Shown piece after piece: positions 6,537 through 7,399 of a DNA stretch of 7,399 nt. Both the position numbers and the translations under genes were made by a program. This DNA comes from an uncultured Peptococcaceae bacterium (GTDB taxonomy: Bacteria > Bacillota > Desulfitobacteriia > Desulfitobacteriales > Syntrophobotulaceae), in the NCBI GenBank assembly GCA_937892995.1, contig CALBJS010000262.1, positions 1 through 7,399 of the forward strand. Direction: 5' to 3'. The notes beneath the pieces were generated by a model, which was not told where the DNA came from, made no database searches, and saw only the letters and a list, made by a program, of their open reading frames with translations. The stretch's first letter is position 1; each line of letters starts with the position of its first letter.

Positions 6537-6645
6537 AGCACTAATTAACTTGCAATTGAACATATTACCCTATCTAAACCAAAATTACCCGGAAAAGCTT
6601 GTACTTAATGTAACACTACACCCAAAAAAGACCTATGACCTAATG

Positions 6646-7399
6646 CTAAGATACAGATATCGCACCAAACTTACACTTTTCCAGACATGTATTACATTTT
6701 ATACAGCTTGCTGAATCTATCTCATAAGGATTATGTTTATCGCCCACAATACTTCCTGCCGGACAATGCTTGGCACAGAGACCACAGCGTTTACATACCT
6801 CATTATCTATCTCGTATTTCAAAAGGGCAGTACAAGCATGAGCAGGACATCTCTTCTCCAAAATATGAGCCTCATATTCTTGACGAAAATACCTCAGGGT
6901 GGCTAACACCGGATTAGGTGCTGTTTGCCCTAGACCGCAAAGAGATGTTTCCTTAATAACTCTGGCTAAAGTTTCCAAATTTTCCAGATCATCTTCTTTG
7001 CCTTCCCCTTTAGTTATCCTGACGAGAATTTCCAGCATACGTTTAGTTCCCTCTCTACAGGGAGTACATTTCCCACAAGATTCCTTCTGAGTAAAAGTTA
7101 AAAAGAAACGGGCAATATCTACCATACAGGTAGTCTCATCCAGAATAACCAGTCCGCCCGAGCCGATCATCGCCCCTGCTGCTGTAAGACTATCAAAGTC
7201 GACAGTCAGGTCGAGCATCTCTTCAGGAATACAACCACCTGATGGTCCTCCAATCTGGACAGCTTTGAATCTATGGCCACCTTTGATTCCGCCACCTATG
7301 TCCATGATTATCTCCCTTAAGGTCATGCCCATAGGTACTTCTACCAAACCTGTATTGTTAACTTTACCGGTTAAAGCAAAAATCTTAGTACCTTTACTT
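6646..7399 (-). CDS. nuoF: NuoF/HndC-like NAD(P)H-binding flavin Fe-S subunit, 5' partial
   Basis: The last 250 residues of a NuoF-family subunit that enters the window at 7399 and stops with TAG at 6648-6646. The visible part begins SKGTKIFALTGKVNNTGLVE. It carries GGPSGGCIP and GSGGLVILDETTCMVD, and the N3-type 4Fe-4S site ESCGKCTPCREG with the distal SLCGLGQ (visible Cys108, 111, 114, 154). A C-terminal pair of 4Fe-4S ferredoxin motifs follows (Cys202, 205, 208, 212 and Cys232, 235, 238, 242). This C-terminal ferredoxin extension is typical of HndC/HydB/FdhB proteins of anaerobes rather than complex I NuoF. The FMN and nucleotide-binding part, and any N-terminal 2Fe-2S thioredoxin-like domain, lie beyond the window. 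As fdhA follows, the subunit probably passes electrons between FdhA and NAD(P)H, with or without ferredoxin bifurcation. The 122-nt gap to fdhA shows no terminator or convincing promoter, suggesting one operon. Confidence 0.93.
   Translation of the reverse strand, partial: SKGTKIFALTGKVNNTGLVEVPMGMTLREIIMDIGGGIKGGHRFKAVQIGGPSGGCIPEEMLDLTVDFDSLTAAGAMIGSGGLVILDETTCMVDIARFFLTFTQKESCGKCTPCREGTKRMLEILVRITKGEGKEDDLENLETLARVIKETSLCGLGQTAPNPVLATLRYFRQEYEAHILEKRCPAHACTALLKYEIDNEVCKRCGLCAKHCPAGSIVGDKHNPYEIDSASCIKCNTCLEKCKFGAISVS

Overview
All genes in this window lie on the minus strand. The gene content suggests a low-GC anaerobic, probably spore-forming, Firmicute of the class Clostridia with formate/CO2 metabolism (acetogen, syntroph or similar). 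The basis is a selenocysteine-type formate dehydrogenase with a NuoF/HndC-like flavin subunit, a FabT-like MarR regulator, a DegV fatty-acid-binding protein and strong GGAGG-like ribosome sites. The species cannot be told from the sequence.

Reading in the direction of transcription (high to low coordinates): (1) 7399-3842 is a formate dehydrogenase operon. It holds the 3' part of a NuoF/HndC-like NADH-binding subunit (5' end beyond the window), then a full-length fdhA. fdhA looks like two reading frames because of an in-frame TGA at 5467-5465. This is a selenocysteine codon, not a stop: the flanking protein is continuous formate dehydrogenase, and a SECIS hairpin with a GGUCU loop lies 18 nt after the TGA. 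The operon ends in a 12-bp-stem terminator at 3802-3769. (2) 3706-2798 is a NYN/LabA-type putative RNase. The longest frame starts inside the fdhA terminator, so a TTG start at 3631 is proposed. (3) 2781-1618 is a cytoplasmic trypsin-like serine protease with an intact His-Asp-Ser triad. It is followed by a hairpin terminator at 1543-1513. (4) 1458-1 is a FabT-like MarR repressor gene with a near-perfect promoter, followed by a DegV (FakB-like) gene that runs off the window.

Two regulatory links emerge. A 13-bp palindrome resembling the streptococcal FabT box (TTTGA-N3-TCAAA) lies just downstream of the marR promoter, and a copy with 11 of 13 identities lies in front of degV. This suggests an autoregulated regulator that also controls the fatty-acid-binding protein. 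Separately, a 19-bp element (17 of 19 identical) lies upstream of both the NYN gene and the protease gene, each time 9-10 bp before a CATATA(A/C)T sequence, which suggests co-control of these two genes.

The formate dehydrogenase pair probably exchanges electrons between formate/CO2 and NAD(P)H, possibly with ferredoxin. No CRISPR array, tRNA, rRNA, insertion sequence or integrase was seen, and there is no gene-free stretch longer than about 240 bases.
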